22,952 nt of DNA from a virus. Both the position numbers and the translations under genes were made by a program. Shown here in pieces: positions 7,052 to 14,275 of this stretch (positions within the stretch are counted from its first letter, which is position 1; each line of letters starts with the position of its first letter). The notes under the pieces were generated by a model. The model had not been told where the DNA came from and searched no databases. It worked only from the letters and a program-made list of their open reading frames with translations. The stretch lies in IMG/VR virus record IMGVR_UViG_3300031601_000038, positions 1-22,952 of that record, one strand, 5' to 3'.

Positions 7052-8067
7052 GGTCTCATCTCCGCCCAAGTCTCAATGACCGCTTTGGTAAATTGCACCG
7101 CCATGTTGTGAATGGTAAAACCACTATAATTTCCCCGCACCTTCATATCACCATCGTAAGCCTGCTTCATCAACGCAACTAAATGCCCAATATTCGGTTC
7201 TGCCCACTTTGCGTTTTCCGACAACATACCCTTAGCCCGCACCATCTTCAAAACGTTCAACCCGTAGATGCCATTGTCATCTATGTAATCTGCAGGCCCA
7301 GACCAGTTAGTGGTAATTACTGGAGTTCCACAAGCAGCAGATTCTAGTTGCGGGATTCCCATTCCCTCGCCCCTGCTAGGTTGGACCAAGCAATCCATGT
7401 CATGGTAAAACTCGACAAGACGTTCCTTCTCCCAATCCTCATCAATCACACTAATCCTTGTGTCGTTTATCTCTGGCAACCATCTAGTATTTCTAGTCTT
7501 GATTGTCAGCGTTACATCATTACCGTTGGGAAAAGCAGCCACAAAAGCACGCACCAGCAAGTCAACGCCTTTTCTTTTCGACATCACACCAACGGAACCA
7601 AACTTAAACGTGTCTTCTTGATTTCTCGGTCTCCCCACAATCCGCTTGAATACATTCTCGTCATATCCAAAAGGAATAATCCGTATCCTTCGGTTATATT
7701 TGCCAAATATTCTGGCGCAATGCGTTGACGGAACCCAAACTTGGTCAGCCCTGCCAATATTACCGCGCCAAGTTTCTGGCACGCTATCTGTCTCAAACAT
7801 TGTGTAGATAATCTTATGCTTTGTCTGCAGCGATTGCAGTAGCGGTGGAAATCCAAACAGGACACCCAGCCATCGCAATTTTGGCACAGATACAATCATG
7901 TCCTTAATGTCTTGTGCTATGTAATCCGGCACGTTGTTTGCCGCCGCCAAAAGCTCAAGCACTATCCTTTTGTCTTCACGCAATCTCCGCACTAATTCTA
8001 TTGCACCCTGCGCGTATCCTGTGTATTTAGCAACAGGAATCCTCATTCTCAAAGGAACTCTATTCAC
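7048..8067 (-). CDS. Family 4 (GT-B) glycosyltransferase
   Basis: A 339-residue cytoplasmic enzyme. The N-terminal domain has YTMFETDSVPETWRGNI and VWVPSTHCARIF; the C-terminal domain has FKFGSVGVMSKRKGVDLLVRAF and the catalytic EX7E motif RGEGMGIPQLESAACGTPVI (near residues 233-252), all standard for GT4 retaining transferases. The FET/VP.TW form is shared with GT4 proteins that modify surface glycans or glycoproteins. The start is GTG 8067 with GTGAGG 4-5 nt upstream. It is the first gene after the endonuclease insertion and is coupled to the connector gene downstream. With the family 2 and 9 enzymes it makes a set of three, so a multi-sugar modification is likely. The acceptor is unknown. 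Confidence 0.9.
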   Translation of the reverse strand: MNRVPLRMRIPVAKYTGYAQGAIELVRRLREDKRIVLELLAAANNVPDYIAQDIKDMIVSVPKLRWLGVLFGFPPLLQSLQTKHKIIYTMFETDSVPETWRGNIGRADQVWVPSTHCARIFGKYNRRIRIIPFGYDENVFKRIVGRPRNQEDTFKFGSVGVMSKRKGVDLLVRAFVAAFPNGNDVTLTIKTRNTRWLPEINDTRISVIDEDWEKERLVEFYHDMDCLVQPSRGEGMGIPQLESAACGTPVITTNWSGPADYIDDNGIYGLNVLKMVRAKGMLSENAKWAEPNIGHLVALMKQAYDGDMKVRGNYSGFTIHNMAVQFTKAVIETWAEMRP

Positions 8068-8109
8068 AAAACCTCACCATTCTCCATAATTGTTACTACT
8101 TGCCAATAC

Positions 8110-8137
8110 ATTATACCACACGCACAAAAAAAGGCAA
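8110..8137 (-). promoter_or_regulatory. Extended -10 promoter for the glycosyltransferase/tail block
   Basis: A perfect TATAAT (8115-8110) is preceded directly by TGG, forming an extended -10. A poorer -35, TTGCCT (8137-8132), lies 16 bp upstream within the downstream arm of the terminator hairpin. It gives the genes from 8067 leftward their own transcription after the terminator. Confidence 0.6.
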
Positions 8138-8156
8138 GGGCTGCGACACCCTTGCC
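8126..8156 (-). terminator. Intrinsic terminator after the endonuclease gene
   Basis: GGCAAGGG and CCCTTGCC form an 8-bp stem with an 8-nt loop, followed by seven T on the minus strand. It lies about 30 bp past the endonuclease stop. Confidence 0.88.
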
Positions 8157-8185
8157 ATACGAAAAAATCAATAGACACATTACGC

Positions 8186-9754
8186 CTATTTAGTTCTTAA
8201 TTCTATACCATTCTGCACAAACCGATTTGATAGCGTGGGATGTGTAATCCCAACCAGCTTTGACACCTTTCTCAAACTCATACCACCAGCGTATAATGTA
8301 ACAGCCTCAGTAAAATCAAACTCTGTCCGATGTCTCTCTGATGCCCGCGCTTGCCAATCAACATCAATATCATAATACTGACAATGCCTTTTCACCGTAG
8401 CACGGTGAACGCCTAATTTCTCAGCAATATGTTCCTGCCCTAAACTCTTATCCGCAAGCAGTTCCCTAATCTTATTCTCAGGGATAGCATACTGTAGCCG
8501 CTCAGTTGCCATGCATTGCTTGTAAAGTTCGTGCTTTCTGTCCAGGTACACAGTGGCACCTTCGTACAAAAGTGATGCTACCTCCTGCGCCATACGCACA
8601 CCGCCAAAAGCAACCCTGAATTTATGTTCTTTCTCTTGCCGCACTGTAGCGTTTGTTTCGATATGATTATGGTGGATAAAATCTAAAAATCCTTGTGGCA
8701 TTTCAGCATTTCCAGCAGTTAGATAAATAGCCCATTGTGGTTTGCCATTGCTTGATGCGATATATGTTCCAATTGTTCCATCTCCGTCTACTACGCCACG
8801 CCAGAAATGGCGCATCAACTCATCAGCAATACCTACCGGAGGCTTCAGGACGAGAGATTTAGCAGGCACAACACCCCACTTAGCCAATGATGCACACATA
8901 TATTTCCTGCCAACCTTCAATGTAGCCGATTCAACAGGCTTGTCAAACGACATCGACTGCCGTCTGACAACTGGGTGATTTGACGATAAAAAATCACGAA
9001 ACTTGCGAACATGTTCAACATCACGATAGGCCAAGCCTAGTGTCAAAATACCATTACACACATTACCGTCAGCATAAATAAACCCCAACCAATATGCTGA
9101 ATCTTCGTCGTTAATTTCATCAAACGCAGTTTTATCACATTTATATCGAATAGGTATACGTTCTGCGCCTACATTCCGCACATATTTCCAACACGTCATT
9201 ACGCTATAACCAGTTGTGGATGCAACTTGCGTGTAACCCATCCCTCCTCGATAAAGTTGCACTATTTCCGCCTTAGCATCTTCAGAAATTGAAGGCTGCT
9301 CAGGCGGCCTTCGTCTTTCTATGCCGCATCTCTTAAGCACGGAAAGCCCTACGCCCTCAGAATAGCCATATTTTCCAGCAGCAACCCTTGCGCTTGCGCC
9401 TCCTTGATACGCCGCAACAATCTTAGTTTCAATGTCACTTGGGCACCGCGAAGGATGCGTATGTACAATTTCAACCCCTGCCGCACGCAAATATTTCCTG
9501 CAAGTGGCAACTTGATAACCTGTTTCTCTGCTGACTTCGACCACACTACCCTTTTCTTTGTACAACTCTATTATCCGCTCACGGTCTTCCACTGGAATGC
9601 CGCGCGACTGAAACTCAAGCCCAACCGCCCTCACGTACTTGTGACATGTTGGCTCACTGTACCCCGTTATTATAGCAACTTCAGGACACGTAAGACCATC
9701 ATTACATAACTGAATCATCTTTTCACGAGACGCCTGCGATACCGGAGAACCCAT
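8186..9754 (-). CDS. Free-standing LAGLIDADG homing endonuclease with HTH arrays
   Basis: A 522-residue protein. The core has two LAGLIDADG motifs, YWLGFIYADGNV (222-232) and FWRGVVDGDGTIG (317-329); each supplies one acidic catalytic residue, and having both in one chain suggests a monomeric enzyme with a long asymmetric DNA site. Around it are repeated HTH units: four before the core (near 12-45, 57-92, 107-143, 160-196, with recurring TGYS..TC.KYVR) and two after (GQEHIAEKLGVHRATVKRH, SLRKVSKLVGITHPTLSNRF). GGAGG lies 7 nt before ATG 9754. It has its own promoter and terminator and no flanking intron or intein signs, so it looks like a mobile gene inserted after the capsid gene. The target site is unknown. 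Confidence 0.9.
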   Translation of the reverse strand: MGSPVSQASREKMIQLCNDGLTCPEVAIITGYSEPTCHKYVRAVGLEFQSRGIPVEDRERIIELYKEKGSVVEVSRETGYQVATCRKYLRAAGVEIVHTHPSRCPSDIETKIVAAYQGGASARVAAGKYGYSEGVGLSVLKRCGIERRRPPEQPSISEDAKAEIVQLYRGGMGYTQVASTTGYSVMTCWKYVRNVGAERIPIRYKCDKTAFDEINDEDSAYWLGFIYADGNVCNGILTLGLAYRDVEHVRKFRDFLSSNHPVVRRQSMSFDKPVESATLKVGRKYMCASLAKWGVVPAKSLVLKPPVGIADELMRHFWRGVVDGDGTIGTYIASSNGKPQWAIYLTAGNAEMPQGFLDFIHHNHIETNATVRQEKEHKFRVAFGGVRMAQEVASLLYEGATVYLDRKHELYKQCMATERLQYAIPENKIRELLADKSLGQEHIAEKLGVHRATVKRHCQYYDIDVDWQARASERHRTEFDFTEAVTLYAGGMSLRKVSKLVGITHPTLSNRFVQNGIELRTK

Positions 9755-9788
9755 TACTTACCTCCATAGCTTTATACATCTACACCAC

Positions 9789-9817
9789 ATTATAACACGC
9801 AAGCAAACAATTGTCAA
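9789..9817 (-). promoter_or_regulatory. Consensus sigma-70 promoter for the endonuclease gene
   Basis: TTGACA (9817-9812) and TATAAT (9794-9789) with a 17-bp spacer match consensus at every position. It lies between the capsid terminator and the endonuclease start, giving a leader of roughly 30 nt. Confidence 0.88.
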
Positions 9818-9826
9818 GCACTAAGC

Positions 9827-9860
9827 AAAAAAAAGAGGCGAGGGGCGTTCCCCTCGCCTC
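9827..9860 (-). terminator. Strong intrinsic terminator after the capsid gene
   Basis: An 11-bp perfect stem (GAGGCGAGGGG with CCCCTCGCCTC), a 4-nt loop and eight T on the minus strand lie 21 bp past the capsid stop. It isolates head gene transcription from the mobile endonuclease gene. Confidence 0.95.
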
Positions 9861-9880
9861 TATACTCATTCAGCAACGGT

Positions 9881-12409
9881 CTAATCAAATGGCTCTGTAC
9901 CAGTCTCACCCTGCGCAATCTCAAGCAACGCGAAGGCATCACCCTGCAAGCAGGCCATTGCATTCCGAGAACTGACGGACCGCAACAGGCGATTTTCAGC
10001 GGCTTCGCTCTGGAGGGGACTGTAGTATAATGGTATATATGGGGCAAACACGGCTCCGGCGTGCTTCCAGTCGTCTGGTTTGAAGCCGAAGAGCAGAGTA
10101 TTATCCGTAAACCAGCTAGCCAAGTAAACGGTATAGTTTGGAGCGAATGTACCCATCCGTTTAAGGCCGAGGCCAAAACCACTATCTACTGGATTGGCTT
10201 CCGTGGTCCAGTCCTGCTTCATGCTCGCCAACATCCCGACTGCGAGGGTGTCACCGATAATCCAGTTTGCACCCGTATAGACCTTGGCACCAATATCTGC
10301 ACTGGTGCGGTTGACCCACATGGACAGACCTTGATTGTACCATTCACCCTGAGAATTCCAATCGGTTGGCTTGGCTGTGCCATAAGTGTTTGTGGCAGCA
10401 GTTGCGCCAGCCCTCATGGTCTCCAAAAACTGCTCGTTGAGTTCTCTTGCAATTTCATTGACCGCTTCGTTGAGAAGCTCCTGTTGGGCGTCAAGCCCGT
10501 GTTGGGCTTTCAGGTCCTGTATGAGAACCGATGTAATGTTGTAATAGATGGATTTCTCAGTTGCGGTAATGTCCACTGTGTCGAAATCCATTGCAATCTG
10601 ACTTTTCTCTGCGGCTTCTTCGTGATCCGCCCAAGTTGAGTCAAATGCACCAGAATCGTCCATATCCGACCCTGAATTATCTCCGCTAGCATATTCAAAG
10701 TCGAGGTAGTAGATAGTCCCCGTCTTCTGCTTGAGTGGCTGCACGCTCTGAATCTCATAAGGGATGAGTCTCGGAAAAAGCGAACGCACGAGCGGGAGAA
10801 TATAAGGCTGCATGGTGCCAAGCGCAGTGCTCGTGGTGACAGCATCCTGCACGAAGCCCTGTTTCGTGCAGGCGTAGAAATACTGCGGATAAGCATCCCT
10901 ATAGTTGTTGAGGATAGTGTTCATATTGTATGCGGGGTTAGACGGCACTGTCAGCCCCGTATCCTCGATACCCTCCATCAAGTCACGGAATACACCGTCC
11001 ACGGTTTCGGGCCGGTCACGGCCTTCAACACTACCACTAAAGCTAGGCAGCCAGAACTTCTTCTGCTCATCCTGCTTACTAGTGACTCTACCCTGACCAG
11101 CGTATTTATCCTGCGTGGTGAGTGCGCTCAACTTCGGCGTCACTTCGGTGAGAGCTTCGGCGACCTGCTCGATGGTCTCACAACTATCAAAGTGCTTCCG
11201 CATCAGGAAAGCGACATCTTCGTTGCCTTCACTGAGCTTGGCGAGAGCGGTAGCTTTGGCGTCTGCGAGAGCCTGAGCTTTGTTGACAGCCTCGTGGGCA
11301 GCCATAACCTGGTCGGTAATAACACTCTGCGTCTGCGCCAACAGCTTCTCCCCTACCTGCTTGGCGATAGCATCCGTGTCTACCTGATATTCCTTCGGCT
11401 CAACGGCTACTTCAACCACTGCGGCTTCGACCACAGGCGGCGCAACCGGCGTCACAGCCTCCGGCGTCACAGCATCTTCCACAATCTCATCTGCAACTTC
11501 AGTTTTATCAGCCATTATAATGGCCTCCTCTTTCTCTGGTTGTTCGTCTTCATTGTCTTTTGTAAAGCTGACGGTTTGGGTTTGTGCCGCACCTCTGTCA
11601 ACCACATCGCATCCATCCCAGACATAGTTGCGGATTTCATTGTACTCCTTACCGTCGGAACTATCATCTGCTTTTATAACTTTACTGTCACCATAACCGA
11701 TTATAGACCATTCCGTCTGTACGCCGTGTTCCCACAAGGTTTGTATGTCTTTCCCTGCGCTAGTCGGAAGGATTGCTCCCTCAAGATAGACATTACCCTT
11801 TTGGATAAACACAGCATCATAACGTACACATATATTACTAGGATTGCCACCAGAGAAAAATCCTGGGTGTCCGTCTTGTCCGGTAAATCGTCCAGCCTTC
11901 ATCATGCGATTTACACGCGACAGGTTATCCTCGAATTCTTTGCGCGGATAAAACCGTCTGTTCTTGTTGATTTTATCGGACTGTGCGACAATTGCGCGAA
12001 ACCTCATCGAACCATCACTAGGCGTCTCTTCGAGGTCTTCGACAATTTCAGCCCTGCCAATGAATGTATCCTCGATGCGTTCCCTACCGTCACTCTTCAT
12101 TTCATCAACGCGAGCTTCCGCAAGCGTGAGTAGGGATACATCATCGCTTTCCAAAATCTGAAAAAGGACATCTTCTGCTTCTGCGACATCAGTAGTGTTA
12201 GCGATAGCTTCGGCGACTACTGCTTCATTATCAACGCTATCGGTTTTGCGCTGCATCTTTGCACCGCACTTAGCACACTTCATAGCTGTACAAGGAACAC
12301 CAGTATCATGTTCCTTTTCATAGCCGCATTCTGGACAAACACAAATCCCGCCGTTGCCAGCACCTGGATTTGGCGAAGCGGCTTCATCTACGTTTTCAGC
12401 ATCTGGCAT
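9881..12409 (-). CDS. Prohead protease - scaffold - major capsid protein fusion
   Basis: An 842-residue protein with four parts. Residues 24-52 hold a zinc ribbon (CVCPEC ... CAKCGAKM). Residues 115-285 look like a T4 gp21-type prohead protease: [19 protein letters not shown], then [11 protein letters not shown] with His181 and TEWSIIGYG with Ser235 as the likely catalytic pair. Residues 300-450 are Ala, Val and Glu-rich, coiled-coil-like and scaffold-like. From about 460 a HK97-fold capsid protein follows ([51 protein letters not shown]). It is expected to cleave itself into parts during maturation. Its promoter, structured leader and strong terminator make it a self-contained unit. An internal Shine-Dalgarno and ATG at residue 299 could also give scaffold-capsid alone. 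Confidence 0.85.
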   Translation of the reverse strand: MPDAENVDEAASPNPGAGNGGICVCPECGYEKEHDTGVPCTAMKCAKCGAKMQRKTDSVDNEAVVAEAIANTTDVAEAEDVLFQILESDDVSLLTLAEARVDEMKSDGRERIEDTFIGRAEIVEDLEETPSDGSMRFRAIVAQSDKINKNRRFYPRKEFEDNLSRVNRMMKAGRFTGQDGHPGFFSGGNPSNICVRYDAVFIQKGNVYLEGAILPTSAGKDIQTLWEHGVQTEWSIIGYGDSKVIKADDSSDGKEYNEIRNYVWDGCDVVDRGAAQTQTVSFTKDNEDEQPEKEEAIIMADKTEVADEIVEDAVTPEAVTPVAPPVVEAAVVEVAVEPKEYQVDTDAIAKQVGEKLLAQTQSVITDQVMAAHEAVNKAQALADAKATALAKLSEGNEDVAFLMRKHFDSCETIEQVAEALTEVTPKLSALTTQDKYAGQGRVTSKQDEQKKFWLPSFSGSVEGRDRPETVDGVFRDLMEGIEDTGLTVPSNPAYNMNTILNNYRDAYPQYFYACTKQGFVQDAVTTSTALGTMQPYILPLVRSLFPRLIPYEIQSVQPLKQKTGTIYYLDFEYASGDNSGSDMDDSGAFDSTWADHEEAAEKSQIAMDFDTVDITATEKSIYYNITSVLIQDLKAQHGLDAQQELLNEAVNEIARELNEQFLETMRAGATAATNTYGTAKPTDWNSQGEWYNQGLSMWVNRTSADIGAKVYTGANWIIGDTLAVGMLASMKQDWTTEANPVDSGFGLGLKRMGTFAPNYTVYLASWFTDNTLLFGFKPDDWKHAGAVFAPYIPLYYSPLQSEAAENRLLRSVSSRNAMACLQGDAFALLEIAQGETGTEPFD
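11513..11529 (-). promoter_or_regulatory. Internal ribosome binding site and ATG inside the protease-capsid gene
   Basis: AGGAGG (11529-11524) lies 8 nt before an in-frame ATG (11515-11513; residue 299, [14 protein letters not shown]), exactly where the protease domain ends and the scaffold begins. Initiation here would give a 544-residue scaffold-capsid protein without protease, so capsid subunits could exceed protease copies. Confidence 0.65.
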
Positions 12410-12506
12410 AAAGTGTCTCCCCTTACGTTTGAGGTTCCTGTTTCAGCAGACCTAACATCCGTATCGGTCCTCCGCAGGCTTAGATTCGGGTGAACACCAC
12501 CCTATC
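12410..12506 (-). ncRNA. Structured leader RNA module, copy 1 (capsid gene 5' UTR)
   Basis: About 97 nt directly before the capsid fusion ATG match a plus-strand module at 20937-21034 at about three quarters of positions by hand alignment. Visible elements are: hairpin 1, GGGTGG/TCACCC with loop TGT; an outer CCTG/CAGG pairing around hairpin 2, GGACC/GGTCT; then CCTC/GGGG, whose 3' arm belongs to the Shine-Dalgarno. Between the copies, hairpin 1 changes C-G to U-A and A-U to G-C, and hairpin 2 changes A-U to G-C and U-A to C-G, so pairing is kept. The block GAAACAGGAACCTCAA is unchanged. A role in translation control of the capsid gene is inferred. The family is not identified with certainty. 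Confidence 0.7.
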
Positions 12507-12516
12507 TATTATTTTC

Positions 12517-12545
12517 TTATCAAGAACAGAAACAAACTATGTCAA
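12517..12545 (-). promoter_or_regulatory. Promoter for the capsid leader and fusion gene
   Basis: A perfect TTGACA (12545-12540) is followed after 17 bp by TGATAA (or GATAAG at 18 bp), a weak -10. It lies just past the upstream stop codon and would start an mRNA near 12510, at the 5' edge of the structured leader. Confidence 0.55.
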
Positions 12546-12553
12546 AAAAATAA

Positions 12554-14275
12554 TTACAAAACAGTGGCAACACTCCATCCATCTGCACCACGGTTGTATT
12601 CTTTTGACCATATCCAGTATGTATCTGTGTCAAAACTATCACATAATGGAATCATTGTCAAGGGGTTGTCCTCACTTTTGTAAAGAATTTTTCGCAATTC
12701 TTCCCGCCTCTCCTCCATCGGCAATGAAGTTATGTCTTCTCCGTCGAGATATGCGATGTCATAACAGTGTGCAATTGTTGGTATATCCATCAGATTATCA
12801 CTAAGCATGTGTGCGCCAGGCATTGGTTCCCCATCTTTTTCTGCGGAGATTACACACTCTATAATGCAAGGCATTTCTAACTGTGCAACTGCCTCGCAAA
12901 TGCTTGGGAATTCATGCGCTCGATTGCGCCCTCCATTACCGATGAATATAGATGTGTTGTGTTTTCCTCGATGTATTTGTGCGTCTACTCCCTCTGGTAT
13001 TGCGCAAACAACATTGTCTTCTAGTGCTGACAGAACATCTTCTTCCGATTCCCATGTTACGCTATCAGATATTTCTGTGGGCGGCAGCGGCTGCCCTATT
13101 CTGATAGCTTCAGTATAGAGGAACCAGAATGGCCTAATCATATCATCAAGTATTTCACTCTCGTATCTTACTAAATGGTGTCCATGCAAATACCTCAAGC
13201 CATCAGCCAAGTCAATAGTAGTTTGCGGTAGCACTGCGAGGCCATCAGGAAAAGCAATATTGCCGATGGTTTCCAATCTGTCTTTCAGCAGCGTATTCTT
13301 GCAATTGCGGTCATTTATTTGCAGCACATCAAAAATCTGCATTACTTCATCAGCCCAGATAGCGAGAAAAATTGCGCTCTGCGGCTCCTCCATTTCTGCC
13401 AATACATCAACTGCATCAATAAATTCGGTTTCCCGTTCCCCGTCCTGATTGTAGATGACAATGTTGTCTTCTGTTTTGTGTATCTGATAGATTGCATAGT
13501 CTTTGGGAATTGGTTGTGCAATAACAGGGAATTTATAGGCACCCTGCTTGCGAAAATAACCGATTGGAATGTGTTCACCTATGGTCATATCGGTTTGTGG
13601 ATACTCTACACAAGGCTGGTCTTTGCGAATCAGCCACAACTCATAAGCGGGTATCCGTGAGCGACCCTCAATATCATCGCTCCCAATGATGTTGAAATCT
13701 ATGTCTGCGTCTTCCAAAGCTGCTATAGCATCAGGGTGCTTTGCAACAATTGCAGCAATACCATCATCCTCGTACAATATGCTGCCAGTAATTGATGCAG
13801 CCTCATCTGACAACTGAATAACTGCGGGCAATTCATCCCACACAGGATTATGTGCTTCGTTCTTGTCCCAATCCTCTGTGCTAATGTGTGGCTGTCCAAC
13901 TAGTGCCAATAGTCTTGCAGCAAATTTGTGCAATTCTTCAGATTTCAATTCATGGGCGGCGTCATGCACCTTCAACGCTTCAGAAAGCGAAGGCAGCAAT
14001 GACGTTGCAGCATCCTTCGTGCCTGCGTGGAATTCTCCATTGTGGCTGGCGCAATGAGCATTGGCCTGCTTTGTGCCCTCGGCATTTCCCCAGCCATTGC
14101 TGAAACGATAGCGTATTGAGACGGGCTTGCTCTTGTCCTTCCACCAACAGACCACGCGCTCAATTGGTTTATCGTTCACCTTTCCGCTTTTTACGGTAGC
14201 GCAGCGGTCACTTCCAGAAGAACTTGCGATACGGCAAGTGTGCATTCCAGCGAGGGGATCGCTTACTTTTCTCAT
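12554..14275 (-). CDS. Protein with two tandem degenerate ATP-dependent DNA ligase-like domains
   Basis: A 573-residue protein between portal and capsid genes. Residues 1-90 are Cys/His-rich (HTCRI, VVCWW, NAHCASHNGEFHAG). Residues 250-340 and 415-532 each follow the adenylation core of ATP-dependent ligases: DYAIYQIHKTEDNIVIYNQDGE ... EFIDAVDVLAEM ... MQIFDVLQINDRN, and GVDAQIHRGKHNTSIFIGN ... EFPSICEAVAQL ... AHCYDIAYLDGEDITSLPMEE. The second has the very typical motif IIIa followed by EERREELRKIL. Where ligases have KxDGxR, these read PKDYAI and IPEGVD, so the AMP-accepting lysine is missing in both, and the DGE motif is lost. Motifs IV and V are not visible. An inactive, structural or binding role is inferred. 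ATGA overlap with the portal gene and GGAGG 9 nt upstream support the start. Confidence 0.7.
   Translation of the reverse strand: MRKVSDPLAGMHTCRIASSSGSDRCATVKSGKVNDKPIERVVCWWKDKSKPVSIRYRFSNGWGNAEGTKQANAHCASHNGEFHAGTKDAATSLLPSLSEALKVHDAAHELKSEELHKFAARLLALVGQPHISTEDWDKNEAHNPVWDELPAVIQLSDEAASITGSILYEDDGIAAIVAKHPDAIAALEDADIDFNIIGSDDIEGRSRIPAYELWLIRKDQPCVEYPQTDMTIGEHIPIGYFRKQGAYKFPVIAQPIPKDYAIYQIHKTEDNIVIYNQDGERETEFIDAVDVLAEMEEPQSAIFLAIWADEVMQIFDVLQINDRNCKNTLLKDRLETIGNIAFPDGLAVLPQTTIDLADGLRYLHGHHLVRYESEILDDMIRPFWFLYTEAIRIGQPLPPTEISDSVTWESEEDVLSALEDNVVCAIPEGVDAQIHRGKHNTSIFIGNGGRNRAHEFPSICEAVAQLEMPCIIECVISAEKDGEPMPGAHMLSDNLMDIPTIAHCYDIAYLDGEDITSLPMEERREELRKILYKSEDNPLTMIPLCDSFDTDTYWIWSKEYNRGADGWSVATVL

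Noticed and set aside
11192-12133. 313-codon plus-strand open frame opposite the protease-capsid gene
   Set aside because: It mirrors the coding strand, has no Shine-Dalgarno or recognisable domain, and the minus-strand protein has clear protease and capsid features.
12554-14275. Active ATP-dependent DNA ligase
   Set aside because: The catalytic lysine and other nucleotidyltransferase motifs are absent in both repeats, so ligase activity should not be annotated.
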